Shown in pieces: positions 42,698 through 56,480 of a DNA stretch of 64,000 nucleotides (its first letter is position 1; each line of letters starts with the position of its first letter). The DNA lies in assembly GCA_032622095.1 (NCBI GenBank), contig CP136069.1, forward strand, positions 153,437,043 to 153,501,042. The letters are read 5' to 3'. The translations under genes and the position numbers were made by a program. The notes under the pieces were generated by a model. That model saw only the letters and a program-made list of their open reading frames with translations. It was not told where the DNA came from and did no database searches. The stretch comes from Siphonodentalium dalli (taxonomy: Eukaryota > Mollusca > Scaphopoda > Gadilida > Siphonodentaliidae).

Positions 42698-44479
42698 CAA
42701 AGGCATTACATAACAGACATGGGATTTCTAACTGGTCTGGTCTGACATCACAGCAGGATATCAGGAAATGTATAAGGTTGTGTTGGCAATAAATGCTTTC
42801 GTTTCCTTGAGCCAAGGTTTTTTAATTTTTGCTATACAAGTCCTTGCTTGAGCGAAAACATTGGCTCCCGCCAATGTGGCCCGTGGATAGTAAGATTAGA
42901 TTTATTAGCATCTGGACTCATTATTGTAGAAACTACGGACATTCTCTATTATCCGGGTTTGGTGAACTCCATATATTATTCAGAGTTTGCACATGGGCCA
43001 AGTTTGCCACTTAAATACAAATTCTGGGTCTGATGTTAAGCCGCTCTGACATGGGCGTATATATGTAAGGGCAGTGGTGTAGTAGCTGGACGGTTTTGGT
43101 CGTACCAATATCAGGGTCCACACAATTTAATCTTTTTCATTACACACATAGCAGCTAGCCGTTTTATTAGTATTTGGAACATAAAACAGAAGAAAGTCAA
43201 GCATTTAATGATCCCAGGCTGTTAGTTTACCAAGAAGACACATGCTAATAGGGCCCTGTACCATGCCATCTAACTGTATCAGCTTATTATATGTAGTAAA
43301 CGGAGTGCACCATAAAATACCCAGTCAGATTTGGTTAACAACTAATATATATTAAAGATACAAAGATTTATGGACAATCCTGGAGAGCTAGCCCCAGAGT
43401 GGGGGAATGTTACCCATTTCTTTCAAGCCATTGCTGGCACCAATTAATGGACATAACAGTATCATGTACATGGCACATGGTATTTGAAATGATCTAGTTG
43501 TTGTGGAAAGTTGGGAAATGTGGAAGGGTTGTATAGAAATCCAAAGACATTAATGGGACCGTCATTAAATGCTTGGCATTTATGGACTTTAATCGCATCC
43601 ATCCTAGTCCGTGGGCCAATTCCAAAAAGACGCATAGTTTTCGCTTTCGTTGCACCCCCCTCCGAACAAATGTTTGTTATACCAAATTATAGGTAATTAT
43701 ATAGCCGTCAGGGTGGTGTAAATTTCCACTTCAGAAATGTGTCCAAAAGTTTCGAAAAATGAGGATGATTAACCCTACCCCAGTTGAAAACATTACATGT
43801 AGCTGTTCTGAATCATTAAGCCCCTACGCGAATCTTAAAAACTTCAGAAGAACCATTTATAGTTGATAACATGCCTCATATATACCGTCAATGGACACAA
43901 TTGTCATTTTTTGAAAATATTGAAAATAAATTGAGTTATAGTGAAAAGTGTGATAAAAAGAGTGATTGTTTGGGTACTTTTTCCAAAATGTTGTCTAATA
44001 TAAAATGATATAAGTTCCGGATTTCAGTGAAACATGCGGATATTAAGGTTTTAAAAACTTCGCAAGGGTATATTCCACATGTTCGAAAAACTAGAATGTG
44101 ATTCATTCCGTATTTTCGACTTACTATGAAAAAGCTACCCCTACCCCCTATTTTTTAATAATTTAATCCAATTTTTTAAATTTTCAATAGTGTACCCATT
44201 CAACACATATGCTCCTTCAAAATTGATTTTAAACAATATAATGATTTGATAATCCGACATTTGTCATTCATAATTTTAAAAATCTCGAAATTTGCCAAAA
44301 ATTTACTGAAATATTTATAAAAAAAAAAAAAAAAAAAAAAAGAGACTTTTTTCAATATTTTTCAACAAAAAGTAAAATTGAGTTGTGCAGATCATTTAAT
44401 AGTGCTATATATAACAAAATATGACTGATATGTCCGTATCACAAGAAAATGTCATAATATTTTACTAAAATGACAGGCA
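42698..44479. other. Long AT-rich non-coding stretch with a poly(A) run
   Basis: No gene supported; short frames at 42829-43033 and 43511-43696 have no domain. A run of about 22 A lies at 44320-44341. Confidence 0.45.
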
Positions 44480-44775
44480 AAATGGGAGGTTGTATGATCA
44501 TCCCATGCATGATGTACCATACAGGGATGTACTATGATCGCCCCAGGGATCATTGGGGTGTCGGAGGGTCGTCCCATGGGCCATCTGAAGGTCGTACCTT
44601 CGACCACGTGACCACATTGAGGTCGTAACGTCGTCACAGTGACCATATAGAGGTCGTATGACAATCCCAGGGACCAGATGGATGTCGTCATCAGGCATCA
44701 CAAGGTCTTCCCATGGACCATACGGAGATCGGACGGTCATCCCAGATAACATAGGGAGGTCGTATGACCGATATC
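44480..44775. repeat. Degenerate ~33-34 bp minisatellite, about 9 units
   Basis: The words GAGGTCGTATGA, CATCCCAGGGACCA and GACCATATGGAG repeat with heavy mutation (GAGGTTGTATGATCATCCCA, GAGGTCGTAACGTCGTCACA, GAGGTCGTATGACAATCCCA, GAGATCGGACGGTCATCCCA). It ends about 40 bp before the large satellite. Confidence 0.75.
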
Positions 44776-44816
44776 CGAAATGGGATAGGAATGGGTTATT
44801 TATTTAAGGCCTTATC

Positions 44817-47800
44817 CCAGCGCTGATTTATTCAGTATTGTCAGGAATTCCATTTAGTTTTTTGTTTATTCAGACTTCTCGGAGAAAGATGATTTCCATT
44901 AGTTTGTCTTTTAATTAGATTTTTGATTTGGCCATCACACAATATGTCAACCAGATAATTAAATGTTAATCGGTCATATTTTTAGTGACGTCTATTTGTG
45001 CGACCATTTTTGTGATAAAATTTTCACAAAATTACTAAACCTTGTGATATAATGATATTGCTGGTTTTTGAACCCAAATAGTCAGATTGTGCTGTAAAAA
45101 TACAAGATTTAACACATAAAACTATTTTCAGTCGCCAGAAAAATGGCATGTCCTGTCCCGCTCGCCCCTTGGCCAAGGGCAGGGGGTCAGCTGCCCCCCC
45201 CCCCCCCGCTCTGGTATATACGTCATGTTACACGCATGTGGGCCCCTGTGACACAGCGTTCCCGATAAACCTACTCCCCGATACGGTGTCCTCATAAAAC
45301 TACTCTCTCACCTATATTTTGTGCCCCCATATACCTACTCTCCCACACGGTGTGCCCGATAAACCTCTGATATGGCGTCCCCATAAAACTACACTCTCAC
45401 ACAGGGGCCACATAAACCTGCTCTCCGACACATACTATAATTATTAAAATCCATCCATCGTTTGCTCAGCTATAGAGATTGCTAAACACAAAATGCCCTC
45501 CCCAAAATCTGGTCGACATCTGTGATGGCCAAATCACAAGTCTAATTAAAAGAAAAACTTATGGAATTTCTGACAATGCTGAATATAGGTCGCTTGCAGA
45601 AATTGTCAACGATTATTTTGATAAATAAGATAATAAATTGAAAATTGAAACAACGGTCGCGCTGATTTATTCAGTATTGTCAGGAATTCCATTTAGTTTT
45701 TTGTTTATTCAGACTTCTCGGAGAAAGATGATTTCCATTAGTTTTTCTTTTAATTAGATTTTTGATTTGGCCATCACACAATATGTCAACCAGATAATTA
45801 AATGTTAATCGGTCATATTTTTAGTGACGTCTATTTGTGCGACCATTTTTGTGATAAAATTTTCACAAAATTACTAAACCTTGTGATATAATGATATTGC
45901 TGGTTTTTGAACCCAAATAGTCAGATTGTGCTGTAAAAATACAAGATTTAATACATAAAACTATTTTCAATCGCCAGAAAAATGGCATGTCCAGTCCCGC
46001 TCGCCCCTTGGCCAAGGGCAGGGGGTCAGCTGCCCCCCCCTGGTATATACGTCATGTTACACGCATGTGGCCCCCTGTGACACAGCGTTCCCGATAAACC
46101 TACTTCCCGATACGGTGTCCTCATAAAACTACTCTCTCACCTATATTTTGGGCCCCCATATACCTACTCTCCCACACGGTGTGCCCGATAAACCTCTGAT
46201 ATGGCGTCCCCATAAAACTACACTCTCACTCAGGGGCCACATAAACCTGCTCTCCGACACATACTATAATTATGAAAATCCATCCATCGTTTGCTCAGCT
46301 AGAGATTGCTAAACACAAAATCTGGTCGACATCTGTGATGGCCAAATCACAAGTCTAATTAAAAGAAAAACTTATGGAATTTCTGACAATGCTGAATATA
46401 GGTCGCTTGCAGAAATTGTCAACGATTATTTTGATAAATAAGATAATAAAATTGAAACAACGGTCGCGCTGATTTATTCAGTATTGTCAGGAATTCCATT
46501 TAGTTTTTTGTTTATTCAGACTTCTCGGAGAAAGATGATTTCCATTAGTTTTTCTTTTAATTAGATTTTTGATTTGGCCATCACACAATATGTCAACCAG
46601 ATAATTAAATCTTAATCGGTCATATTTTTAGTGACGTCTATTTGTGCGACCATTTTTGTGATAAAATTTTCACAAAATTACTAAACCTTGTGATATAATG
46701 ATATTGCTGGTTTTTGAACCCAAATAGTCAGATTGTGCTGTAAAAATACAAGATATAACACATAAAACTATTTTCAGTCGCCAGAAAAATGGCATGTCCT
46801 GTCCCGCTCGCCCCTTGGCCAAGGGCATGGGGTCAGCTGCCCCCCTCCCCCGCTCTGGTATATACGTCATGTTACACGCATGTGGGCCCCTGTGACACAG
46901 CGTTCCCGATAAACCTACTCCCCGATACGGTGTCCTCATAAAACTACTCTCTCACCTATATTTTGGGCCCCCATATACCTACTCTCCCACACGGTGTGTC
47001 CGATAAACCTCTGATATGGCGTCCCCATAAAACTACACTCTCACCCAGGGACCACATAAACCTGCTCTCCGACACATACTATAATTATGAAAATCCATCC
47101 AACGTTTGCTCAGCTAGAGATTGCTAAACACAAAATCTGGTCGACATCTGTGATGGCCAAATCACAAGTCTAATTAAAAGAAAAACTTATGGAATTTCTG
47201 ACAATGCTGAAAATAGGTTGCTTGCAGAAATTGTCAACGATTATTTTGATAAATAAGATAATAAAATTGAAACAACGGTCGCGCTGATTTATTCAGTATT
47301 GTCAGGAATTCCATTTAGTTTTTTGTTTATTCAGACTTCACGGAGAAAGATTATTTCCATTTGTTTGTCTTTTAATTATATTTTTGATTTGGCCATCACA
47401 CAATATGTCAACCAGATAATTAAATTTTAATCGGTCATATTTTTAGTGACGTCTATTTGTGCGACCATTTTTGTGATAAAATTTTCACAAAATTACTAAA
47501 CCTTGTGATATAATGATATTGCTGGTTTTTGAACCCAAATAGTCAGATTGTGCTGTAAAAATACAAGATTTAACACATAAAACTATTTTCAGTCGGCAGA
47601 AAAATGGCATGTCCTGTCCCGCTCGCCCCATGGCCAAAGGCAGGGGGTCAGCTGCCCCCCCCCCCGCTCTGGTATATACGTCATGTTACACGCATGTGGC
47701 CCCCTGTGACACAGCGTTCCCGATAAACCTACTTCCCGATACGGTGTCCTCATAAAACTACTCTCTCACCTATATTTTGGGCCCCCATATACCTACTCTC

Positions 47801-50800
47801 CCACACGGTGTGCCCGATAAACCTCTGATATGGCGTCCCCATAAAACTAGACTCGCACCCAGGGGCCACATAAACCTGCTCTCCGACACATACTATAATT
47901 ATGAAAATCCATCCATCGTTTGCTCAGCTAGAGATTGCTAAACACAAAATCTGGTCGACATCTGTGATGGCCAAATCACAAGTCTAATTAAAAGAAAAAC
48001 TTATGGAATTTCTGACAATGCTGAATATAGGTCGCTTGCAGAAATTGTCAACGATTATTTTGATAAATAAGATAACAAAATTGAAACAACGGTCGCGCTG
48101 ATTTATTCAGTATTGTCAGGAATTCCATTTAGTTTTTTGTTTATTCAGACTTCTCGGAGAAAGATGATTTCCATTAGTTTTTCTTTTAATTAGATTTTTG
48201 ATTTGGCCATCACACAATATGTCAACCAGATAATTAAATGTTAATCGGTCATATTTTTAGTGACGTCTATTTGTGCGACCATTTTTGTGATAAAATTTTC
48301 ACAAAATTACTAAACCTTGTGATATAATGATATTGCTGGTTTTTGAACCCAAATAGTCAGATTGTGCTGTAAAAATACAAGATATAACACATAAAACTAT
48401 TTTCATTCGCCAGAAAAATGGCATGTCCTGTCCCGCTCGCCCCTTGGCCAAGGGCACGGGGTCAGTTGCCCCCCCCCCCGCTCTGGTATATACGTCATGT
48501 TACACGCATGTGGGCCCCTGTGACACAGCGTTCCCGATAAACCTACTCCCCGATACGGTGTCCTCATAAAACTACTCTCTCACCTATATTTTGGGCCCCC
48601 ATATATCTACTCTCCCACACGGTGTGTCCGATAAACCTCTGATATGGCGTCCCCATAAAACTACACTCTCACCCAGGGACCACATAAACCTGCTCTCCGA
48701 CACATACTATAATTATGAAAATCCATCCATCGTTTGCTCAGCTAGAGATTGCTAAACACAAAATCTGGTCGACATCTGTGATGGCCAAATCACAAGTCTA
48801 ATTAAAAGAAAAACTTATGGAATTTCTGACAATGCTGAAAATAGGTCGCTTGCAGAAATTGTCAACGATTATTTTGATAAATAAGATAATGAAATTGAAA
48901 CAACGGTCGCGCTGATTTATTCAGTATTGTCAGGAATTCCATTTAGTTTTTTGTTTATTCAGACTTCTCGGAGAAAGATGATTTCCATTAGTTTTTCTTT
49001 TAATTAGATTTTTGATTTGGCCATATCACAATATGTCAACCAGATAATTAAATGTTAATCGGTCATATTTTTAGTGACGTCTATTTGTGCGACCATTTTT
49101 GTGATAAACTTTTCACAAAATTACTAAGCCTTGTGATATAATGATATTGCTGGTTTTTGAACCCAAATAGTCAGATTGTGCTGTAAAAATACAAGATTTA
49201 ACACACAAAACTATTTTCAGTCGCCAGAAAAATGGCATGTCCTGTCCCGCTCACCCCTTGGCCAAGGGCAGGGGGTCAGCTGCCCCCCCCCACTCTGGTA
49301 TATACGTCATGTTACACGCATGTGGGCCCCTGTGACACAGCGTTACCGATAAACCCACTCCCGGATACGGTGTCCTCATAAAACTACTCTCTCACCTATA
49401 ATTTGGGTCCACATAAACCTGCTCTTCGACACATACTATAATTATGAAAATCCATCCATCGTTTGCTCAGCTAGAAATTGCTAAGCACAAAATCTGGTCG
49501 ACATCTGTGATGGCCAAATCACAAGTCTAATTAAAAGAAAAACTTATGGAATTTCTGACAATGCTGAATATAGGTCGCTTGCAGAAATTGTCAACGATTA
49601 TTTTGATAAATAAGATAATAAAATTGAAACAACGGTCGCGCTGATTTATTCAGTATTGTCAGGAATTCCATTTAGTTTTTTGTTTATTCAGACTTCTCGG
49701 AGAAAGATGATTTCCATTAGTTTGTCTTTTAAATAGATTTTTGATTTGGCCATCACACAATATGTCAACCAGATAATTAAATCTTAATCGGTCATATTTT
49801 TAGTGACGTCTATTTGTGCGACCATTTTTATGATAAAATTTTCACAAAATTACTAAACCTTGTGATATAATGATATTGCTGGTTTTTGAACCCAAATAGT
49901 CAGATTGTGCTGTAAAAATACAAGATTTAACACACAAAACTATTTTCAGTCGCCAGAAAAATGGCATGTCCTGTCCCGCTCACCCCTTGGCCAAGGGCAG
50001 GGGGTCAGCTGCCCCCCCCCCACTCTGGTATATACGTCATGTTACACGCATGTGGGCCCCTGTGACACAGCGTTACCGATAAACCCACTCCCGGATACGG
50101 TGTCCTCATAAAACTACTCTCTCACCTATATTTTGGGTCCCCATATACCTACTCTCCCACATGGTGTGCCCGATAAACCTCTGATATGGCGTCCCCATAA
50201 AACTACACTCTCACCCAGGGGCCACATAAACCTGCTCTCCGACACATGCTATAATTATGAAAGTCCATCCATCGTTTGCTCAGCTAGAGATTGCTAAACA
50301 CAAAATGCCCTCCCCAAAATCTGGTCGACATCTGTGATGGCCAAATCACAAGTCTAATTAAAAGAAAAACTTATGGAATTTCTGCCAATGCTGAATATAG
50401 GTCGCTTGCAGAAATTGTCAACGATTATTCTGATTAATAAGATAATAAATTGAAAATTGAAACAACGGTCGCGCTGATTTATTCGGTATTGTCGGGAATT
50501 CCATTTAGTTTTTTGTTTATTCAGACTTCTTGGAGAAAGATGATTTCCTTTGGTTTTTCTTTTAATTAGATTTTTGATTTGGCCATCACACAATATGTCA
50601 ACCAGATAATTAAATCTTAATCGGTCATATTTTCAGTGAAGTCTATTTGTGCGACCATTTATGTGATAAAATTTTCACAAAATTACTAAACCTTGTGATA
50701 TAATTATATTGCTGGTTTTTGAACCCAAATAGTCAGATTGTGCTGTAAAAATACAAGATTTAACACATAAAACTATTTTCAGTCGCCAGAAAAATGGCAT

Positions 50801-53800
50801 GTCCTGTCCCGCTCGTCCCTTGGCCAAGGGCAGGGGGTCAGCTGCCACCACCCCCGATCTGGTATATACGTCACGTTAATCGCATGTGGGCCCATGTGAC
50901 ACAGCGTTCCCGATAAAACTACTCCCCGTTACGGTGTCCTCATAAAACTACTCTCTCACCTATATTTTGGGCCCCCATATACCTACTCTCCCACATGGTG
51001 TGCCCGATAAACCTCTGATATGGCGTCCCCATAAAACTACACTCTCACTCAGGGGCCACATAAACCTGCTCTCCGACACATGCTATAATTATGAAAATCC
51101 ATCCATCGTTTGCGTAGCTAGAGATTGCTAAACACAAAATGTCCTCCCCAAAATCTGGTCGACATCTGTGATGGCCAAATCACAAGTCTAATTAAAAGAA
51201 AAACTTATGGAATTTCTGCCAATGCTGAATATAGGTCGCTTGCAGAAATTGTCAACGATTATTTTGATAAATAAGATAATAAATTGAAAATTGAAACAAC
51301 GGTCGCGCTGATTTATTCCGTATTGTCGGGAATTCCATTTAGTTTTTTGTTTATTCAGACTTCTTGGAGAAAGATGATTTCCTTTGGTTTTTCTTTTAAT
51401 TAGATTTTTGATTTGGCCATCACACAATATGTCAACCAGATAATTAAATCATAATCGGTCATATTTTCAGTGAAGTCTATTTGTGCGACCATTTTTGTGA
51501 TAAAATTTTCACAAAATTACTAAACCTTGTGATATAATGATATTGCTGGTTTTTGAACCCAAATAGTCAGATTGTGCTGTAAAAATACAAGATTTAACAC
51601 ATAAAACTACTTTCAGTCGCCAGAAAAATGGTATGTCCTGTCCCGCTCGCCCCTTGGCCAAGGGCAGAGGGGGGTCAGCTGCCACCACCCCCGCTCTGGT
51701 ATATACGTCATGTTACACGCATGTGGGCCCCTGTGACACAGCGTTCCCGATAAACCTATACCCCCCGATACGGTGTCCTCATAAAACTACTCTCTCACCT
51801 ATATTTTGGGTCCCCATATACCTACTCTCCCACACGGTGTGTCCGATAAACCTCTGATATGGCGTCCCCATAAAACTACACTCTCACTCAGGGGCCACAT
51901 AAACCTGCTCTCCGACACATATACTATAATTATGAAAGTCCATCCATCGTTTGATCAGCTAGAGATTGCTAAACACAAAATCTGGTCGACATCTGTGATG
52001 GCCAAATCACAAGTCTAATTAAAAGTAAAACTTATGGAATTTCTGCCAATGCTGAATATAGGTCGCTTGCAGAAATTGTCAACGATTATTTTGATAAATA
52101 AGATAATAAATTGAAAATTGAAACAACGGTCTCGCTGATTTATTCCATATTGTCAGGAATTCCATTTAGTTTTTTGTTTATTCAGACTTCTCGGAGAAAG
52201 ATGATTTCTATTGGTTTTTCTTTTAATTAGATTTTTGATTTGGCCATCACACAATATGTCAACCAGATAATTAAATCTTAATCGGTCATATTTTTAGTGA
52301 AGTCTATTTGTGCGACCATTTTTGTGATAAAATTTTCACAAAATTACTAAACCTTGTGATATAATGATATTGCTGGTTTTTGAACCCAAATAGTCATATT
52401 GTGCTGTAAAAATACAAGATTTAACACATAAAACTATTTTCAGTCGCCAGAAAAATGGCATGTCCTGTCCCGCTCGCCCCTTGGCCAAGGGCAGCTGCCC
52501 CCCACTCTGGTATATACGTCATGTTACACGCATGTGGGCCCCTGTGACACAGCGTTACCGACAAACCCACTCCCCGATACGGTGTCCTCATAAAACTACT
52601 CTCTCACCTATATTTTGGGTCCCCATATACCTACTCTCCCACATGGTGTGCCCGATAAACCTCTGATATGGCGTCCCCATAAAACTACACTCTCACTCAG
52701 GGGCCACATACACCTGCTCTCCGACACATACTATAATTATGAAAATCGATTCATCCATCGTTTGCTCAGCTGGAGATTGCTAAACACAAAATTCCCTCCC
52801 CAAAATCTGGTCGACATCTGTGATGGCCAAATCACAAGTCTAATTAAAAGAAAAACTTATGGAATTTCTGCCAATGCTGAATATAGGTCGCTTGCAGAAA
52901 TTGTCAACGATTATTTTGATAAATAAGATAATAAATTGAAAATTGAAACAATGGTCGCGCTGATTTATTCCGTATTGTCAGGAATTCCATATAGTTTTTT
53001 GTTTATTCAGACTTCTTGGAGAAAGATGATTTCCTTTGGTTTTTCTTTTAATTAGATTTTTGATTTGGCCATCACACAATATATGTCAACCAGATAATTA
53101 AATCTTAATCGGTCATATTTTTTGTGACGTCTATTTGTGCGACCATTTGTGTTATAAAATTTTCACAAAATTACTAAACCTTGTGATATAATGATATTGC
53201 TGGTTTTTGAACCCAAATAGTCAGATTGTGCTGTAAAAATACAAGATTTAACACATAAAACTATTTTCAGTCGCCAGAAAAATGGCATGTCCTGTCCCGC
53301 TCGCCCCTTGGCCAAGGGCAGGGGGGTCGGTTGCCCCCCCCCCCCGCTCTGGTATATACGTCATGTTAATCGCATGTGGGCCCATGTGACACAGCGTTCC
53401 CGATAAACCTACTCCCCGATACGGTGTCCTCATAAAACTACTGCCTTACCTATATTTTGGGCCCCCATATACCTACTCTCCCACACGGTGTGCCCGATAA
53501 ACCTCTGATATGGCGTCCCCATAAAACTACACTCTCACCCAGGGGCCACATAAACCTGCTCTCCGACACATACTATAATTATGAAAATCCATCCATCGTT
53601 TGCTCAGCTAGAGATTGCTAAACACAAAATCTGGTCGACATCTGTGATGGTCAAATCACAAGTCTAATTAAAAGAAAAACTTATGGAATTTCTGAAAATG
53701 CTGAATATAGGTCGCTTGCAGAAATTGTCAACGATTATTTTGATAAATAAGATAATAAAATTGAAACAACGGTCGCGCTGATTTATTCAGTATTGTCAGG

Positions 53801-54017
53801 AATTCCATTTCGTTTTTTGTTTATTCAGACTTCTCGGAGAAAGATGATTTCCATTAGTTTGTCTTTTAATTAGATTTTTGATTTGGCCATCACATAACTA
53901 GTCAAAAATACAAGATTTAACACATAAAACTATTTTCAGTCACCAGAAAAATGGCGTGTCCTGTCCCGCTCGCCCCTTGACCAAGGGCAGGGGGTCAGCT
54001 GCCCCCCGCTCTGCCCC
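44817..54017. repeat. Large-unit satellite: 11 full units of 729-839 bp plus a deleted partial unit
   Basis: Using GCGCTGATTTATTC as landmark, units begin at 44820, 45659, 46466, 47281, 48095, 48909, 49638, 50471, 51305, 52132, 52957 and 53775, giving periods 839, 807, 815, 814, 814, 729, 833, 834, 827, 825 and 818. Units are nearly identical. Variants include a CCCTCCCC insert (about 45495, 50308, 51145, 52797) and C-runs of variable length after CAGCTG. The 729 bp unit lacks about 85 bases of the ATAAACC subrepeats. The last unit has a large internal deletion and fades at 54017. Each unit carries CCCTTGGCCAAGGG (a palindrome, mutated in some), a block of ~28-30 bp subrepeats around CCGATAAACCTACTC and CCCCATAAAACTACACTC, and a foldback. 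Small frames crossing several units exist but shift with the indels. Confidence 0.95.
46338..46580. repeat. Foldback within each satellite unit (example)
   Basis: The left arm starts ATGGCCAAATCACAAGTC and runs through TAATTAAAAGAAAAAC to CTGACAATGCTGAATA. The right arm, inverted, has the same series but is split by about 46 extra bases (CTTTCTCCGAGAAGTCTGAA inside, read in inverse). The loop is about 60 bases. The same layout recurs in every unit. The left arm also reads as a peptide CDGQITSLIKRKT followed by about 27 codons and TAA; the inverted right arm reads CDGQIKNLIKRKT on the other strand, so the arms come from one sequence duplicated in inverse. Confidence 0.8.
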
Positions 54018-54340
54018 CATTCTTCCGGCGCCTCAGAACCTACTGGCCCTCACATGGCCCGATAAACCTGCTAAACACGCTTAACACGACGGACAGCATA
54101 TATTATATAGACAGAGTGTACAGAGTGTACTAGGCCTATCACAATCAGTGATCAGTCCCATAAAACGATTATCTTCTGGCCCATAAACCCTACTCTCATA
54201 ATCACGTCCCCATATATATAGTTTTCCAGTCCCACAAACCTGCTCTCTGAAAATCAGGTCCCCATATAAGGAATGTCTCTCTGGCCCATAAACCATATCT
54301 TCCCCGAATGTTGTTCCCATAAACCTGTATCTCATTCGTG
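54018..54340. repeat. Degenerate edge: CCCATAAACC subrepeats beside the satellite
   Basis: Words such as TGGCCCATAAACC, CTACTCTCATAATCACGTCC and CCCACAAACCTGCTCTCTGA recur every ~35-50 bases. They resemble the subrepeats inside the satellite units and the block at 28331-28425, but are heavily diverged. Confidence 0.65.
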
Positions 54341-54509
54341 GATATGATTCAAGATTATTCTGGTTGCGTGGAGAGAGTTCATATTCTGAAAAGGGCTACC
54401 GATAGACAGTGCGTCGGGGCATTACTATTAATTTGGCACGTGCTTCTAACGCCACTGGAAAGTAGTGTCCCCACATCACTGTTTCAGGACCGGTTGGCAC
54501 ATAAACCAC

Positions 54510-54519
54510 CAAACACTCT

Positions 54520-54564
<45 letters not shown>

Positions 54565-54697
54565 GACCCGAGTCCCAGATTATCGATCGAGAATAACCCG
54601 GATTTGCGTTCCGGAACTAAGTCAAGACGACAGGTATATATACTATATATGCACACGCGCCGCCTTTCGAATGATCAGCGGCTAACGAACGAACGGG

Positions 54698-54762
<65 letters not shown>

Positions 54763-55306
54763 CAGACATACAGACAGACAGAGGGATATAGAGTGGGAAA
54801 GAGACAGAGACACAGAGTCCCAGATTATCAGTCGAGAATAAGCCGGATTCGATTCCCGGATTTGAACCAAGTCCATTGGAGCGAGGGAGACAGACAGACA
54901 TGTTGGGAGAGAGTGCATGGGAGAGTGAGAGAGAGAGAGTGAGAGAGGTGGAGGGACAGAGACCCGAGTCCCAGATTATCAATCGAGATTCCCGGATTTG
55001 AACCAAGTCGATTTGTATGTACAGGGACTCATGAAAGAACGAGAGAGAGAGAGGGGAGAAGATTAGACAGTTTGAGTGAGAGACAGAGAGCGACTTGCTC
55101 GCGTTACTTCTTGGTTGTTGTCACATTGCCACTACATTAGATGTTTAAATATGCATGGTATGTCGAGATCTCGAGATCTCGAGATCATAATCTCGAGATC
55201 TCGAGACAATATGTCGAGATCTCGAGATATGATCTCGAGATCTCGACTTAATTATGTCGAGATCTCGAGATAATATATGTTGTGTGCATGTCGCAAATAA
55301 GCCACA
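54510..55306 (-). mobile_element. Palindromic TCTCGAGA repeat plus CT-tract element, copy 2 (inverted)
   Basis: Read on the minus strand this repeats the order of 27343-27977: GGCTTATTTGCGACATGCAC, tandem TCTCGAGATCTCGACAT units (55161-55275), TAAACATCTAATGTAGTGGC, CT tracts, and GGTTCAAATCCGGGAATC with CTCGATTGATAATCTGGGAC blocks. It has three such blocks (about 54560-54600, 54820-54870 and 54965-55010) and extends beyond the point where copy 1 is cut by the 104 bp foldback. (TA)n at about 54697-54723 lies inside. Confidence 0.75.
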
Positions 55307-56480
55307 GTAGTTATCAGGTCATACCTTCGCGCTTTGTGTTTCGCAAGATTCTCGTGTTTCATGACGGCGAATGATTTTATTGCTACTAATTGATAAAAAT
55401 TAAGGCCACATGGCGATCACAATTTAAGGACATAATCTCAGAGGCATCTACTATATTGAGGAGCTGAGAAACGACTGCGAACTTATGATACATGATGCTT
55501 TTGTGCGTTTTGTTGAAAATCCAAAACCGTAATCGTAACAACGGATAGAGAAAACGACAACGAATAAAAAGAACATAAATTCTAGTGACGTAGTACCCTA
55601 TTCGTAATAATTATCTGTTGTCGTTCATTGTGCGGAAGTTGTCTATTATGCGAGATGAAGTATTACTAATAAAAATCCCATCACAAGAAAGCACACGCGA
55701 CGAGTAATATTGCCGATTATGGTAGTATTATCCATCCCTTAACAAACACTATTTCTGATTGGGCAAAAGCCGTCACATGCATGATAATCCGGGAAAAAGT
55801 AATATTGGACTCCCGAAAGTTTTTTATCGGGACTCCGTGACGTCACGAAGTAACTCTATTTGTTAAATGAATCCGTAAAATGTTGATGCGCACCCAAAGC
55901 TCTTGTGGATTTCGCAGACGTTTCACTTCCGCATTGACTTTTTTTTCACTTCCGTGTTTACTGTTCCAAATTATGCTTTTTAATGATCAAATACAGGCTT
56001 TTATAGAGTATCAATTGCCGACTAATACCAAAAATAACCACAAAAGTTTTATTTGCAAAATTTGGATAAACATATAAATGGATAATAAAAATATCATTTC
56101 AGCCAAACCTTGGCTGTTTATTTCACAGTGGTTTCTGGGATGATATGTGTGTCGACTGAGAACCTGTGTGTCGACTGAGAACACATGGAGGATTTGTGTA
56201 AATGTTAGCCCAAACTACATTTCGAAGTAACGAGGGCTTTGTTGTTTATTTCGAGGAATAATACCGCATCAGATGAATTCAGCCCAAATATATTGACATG
56301 TGTCGAGGGTCTAACTCTATACTGAGCAATAAAAAAGTAATATAATAAATACCGAGTGTATTTAATTTAACGCCAATGGGTCGTTTCTGTGCGTTTTAGA
56401 GTGTATTTATGCCTAAAGCAAAATGAAATAACGATCTTAAAATGAATTGGCCGGTATATTTTATTAGTTATCAGGATTAC
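55307..56480. other. Non-coding stretch with CRE-like site and small direct repeat
   Basis: CCGTGACGTCACG contains a perfect TGACGTCA at 55838-55845. GTGTGTCGACTGAGAAC occurs twice in tandem near 56148 and 56168. No gene seen; the frame at 55880-56077 has no domain. Confidence 0.45.

Noticed and set aside
44817-54017. rRNA or histone gene tandem array
   Set aside because: The unit has no rRNA core motifs and no histone reading frame; at ~820 bp it is also too short for an rDNA unit or a histone cluster.
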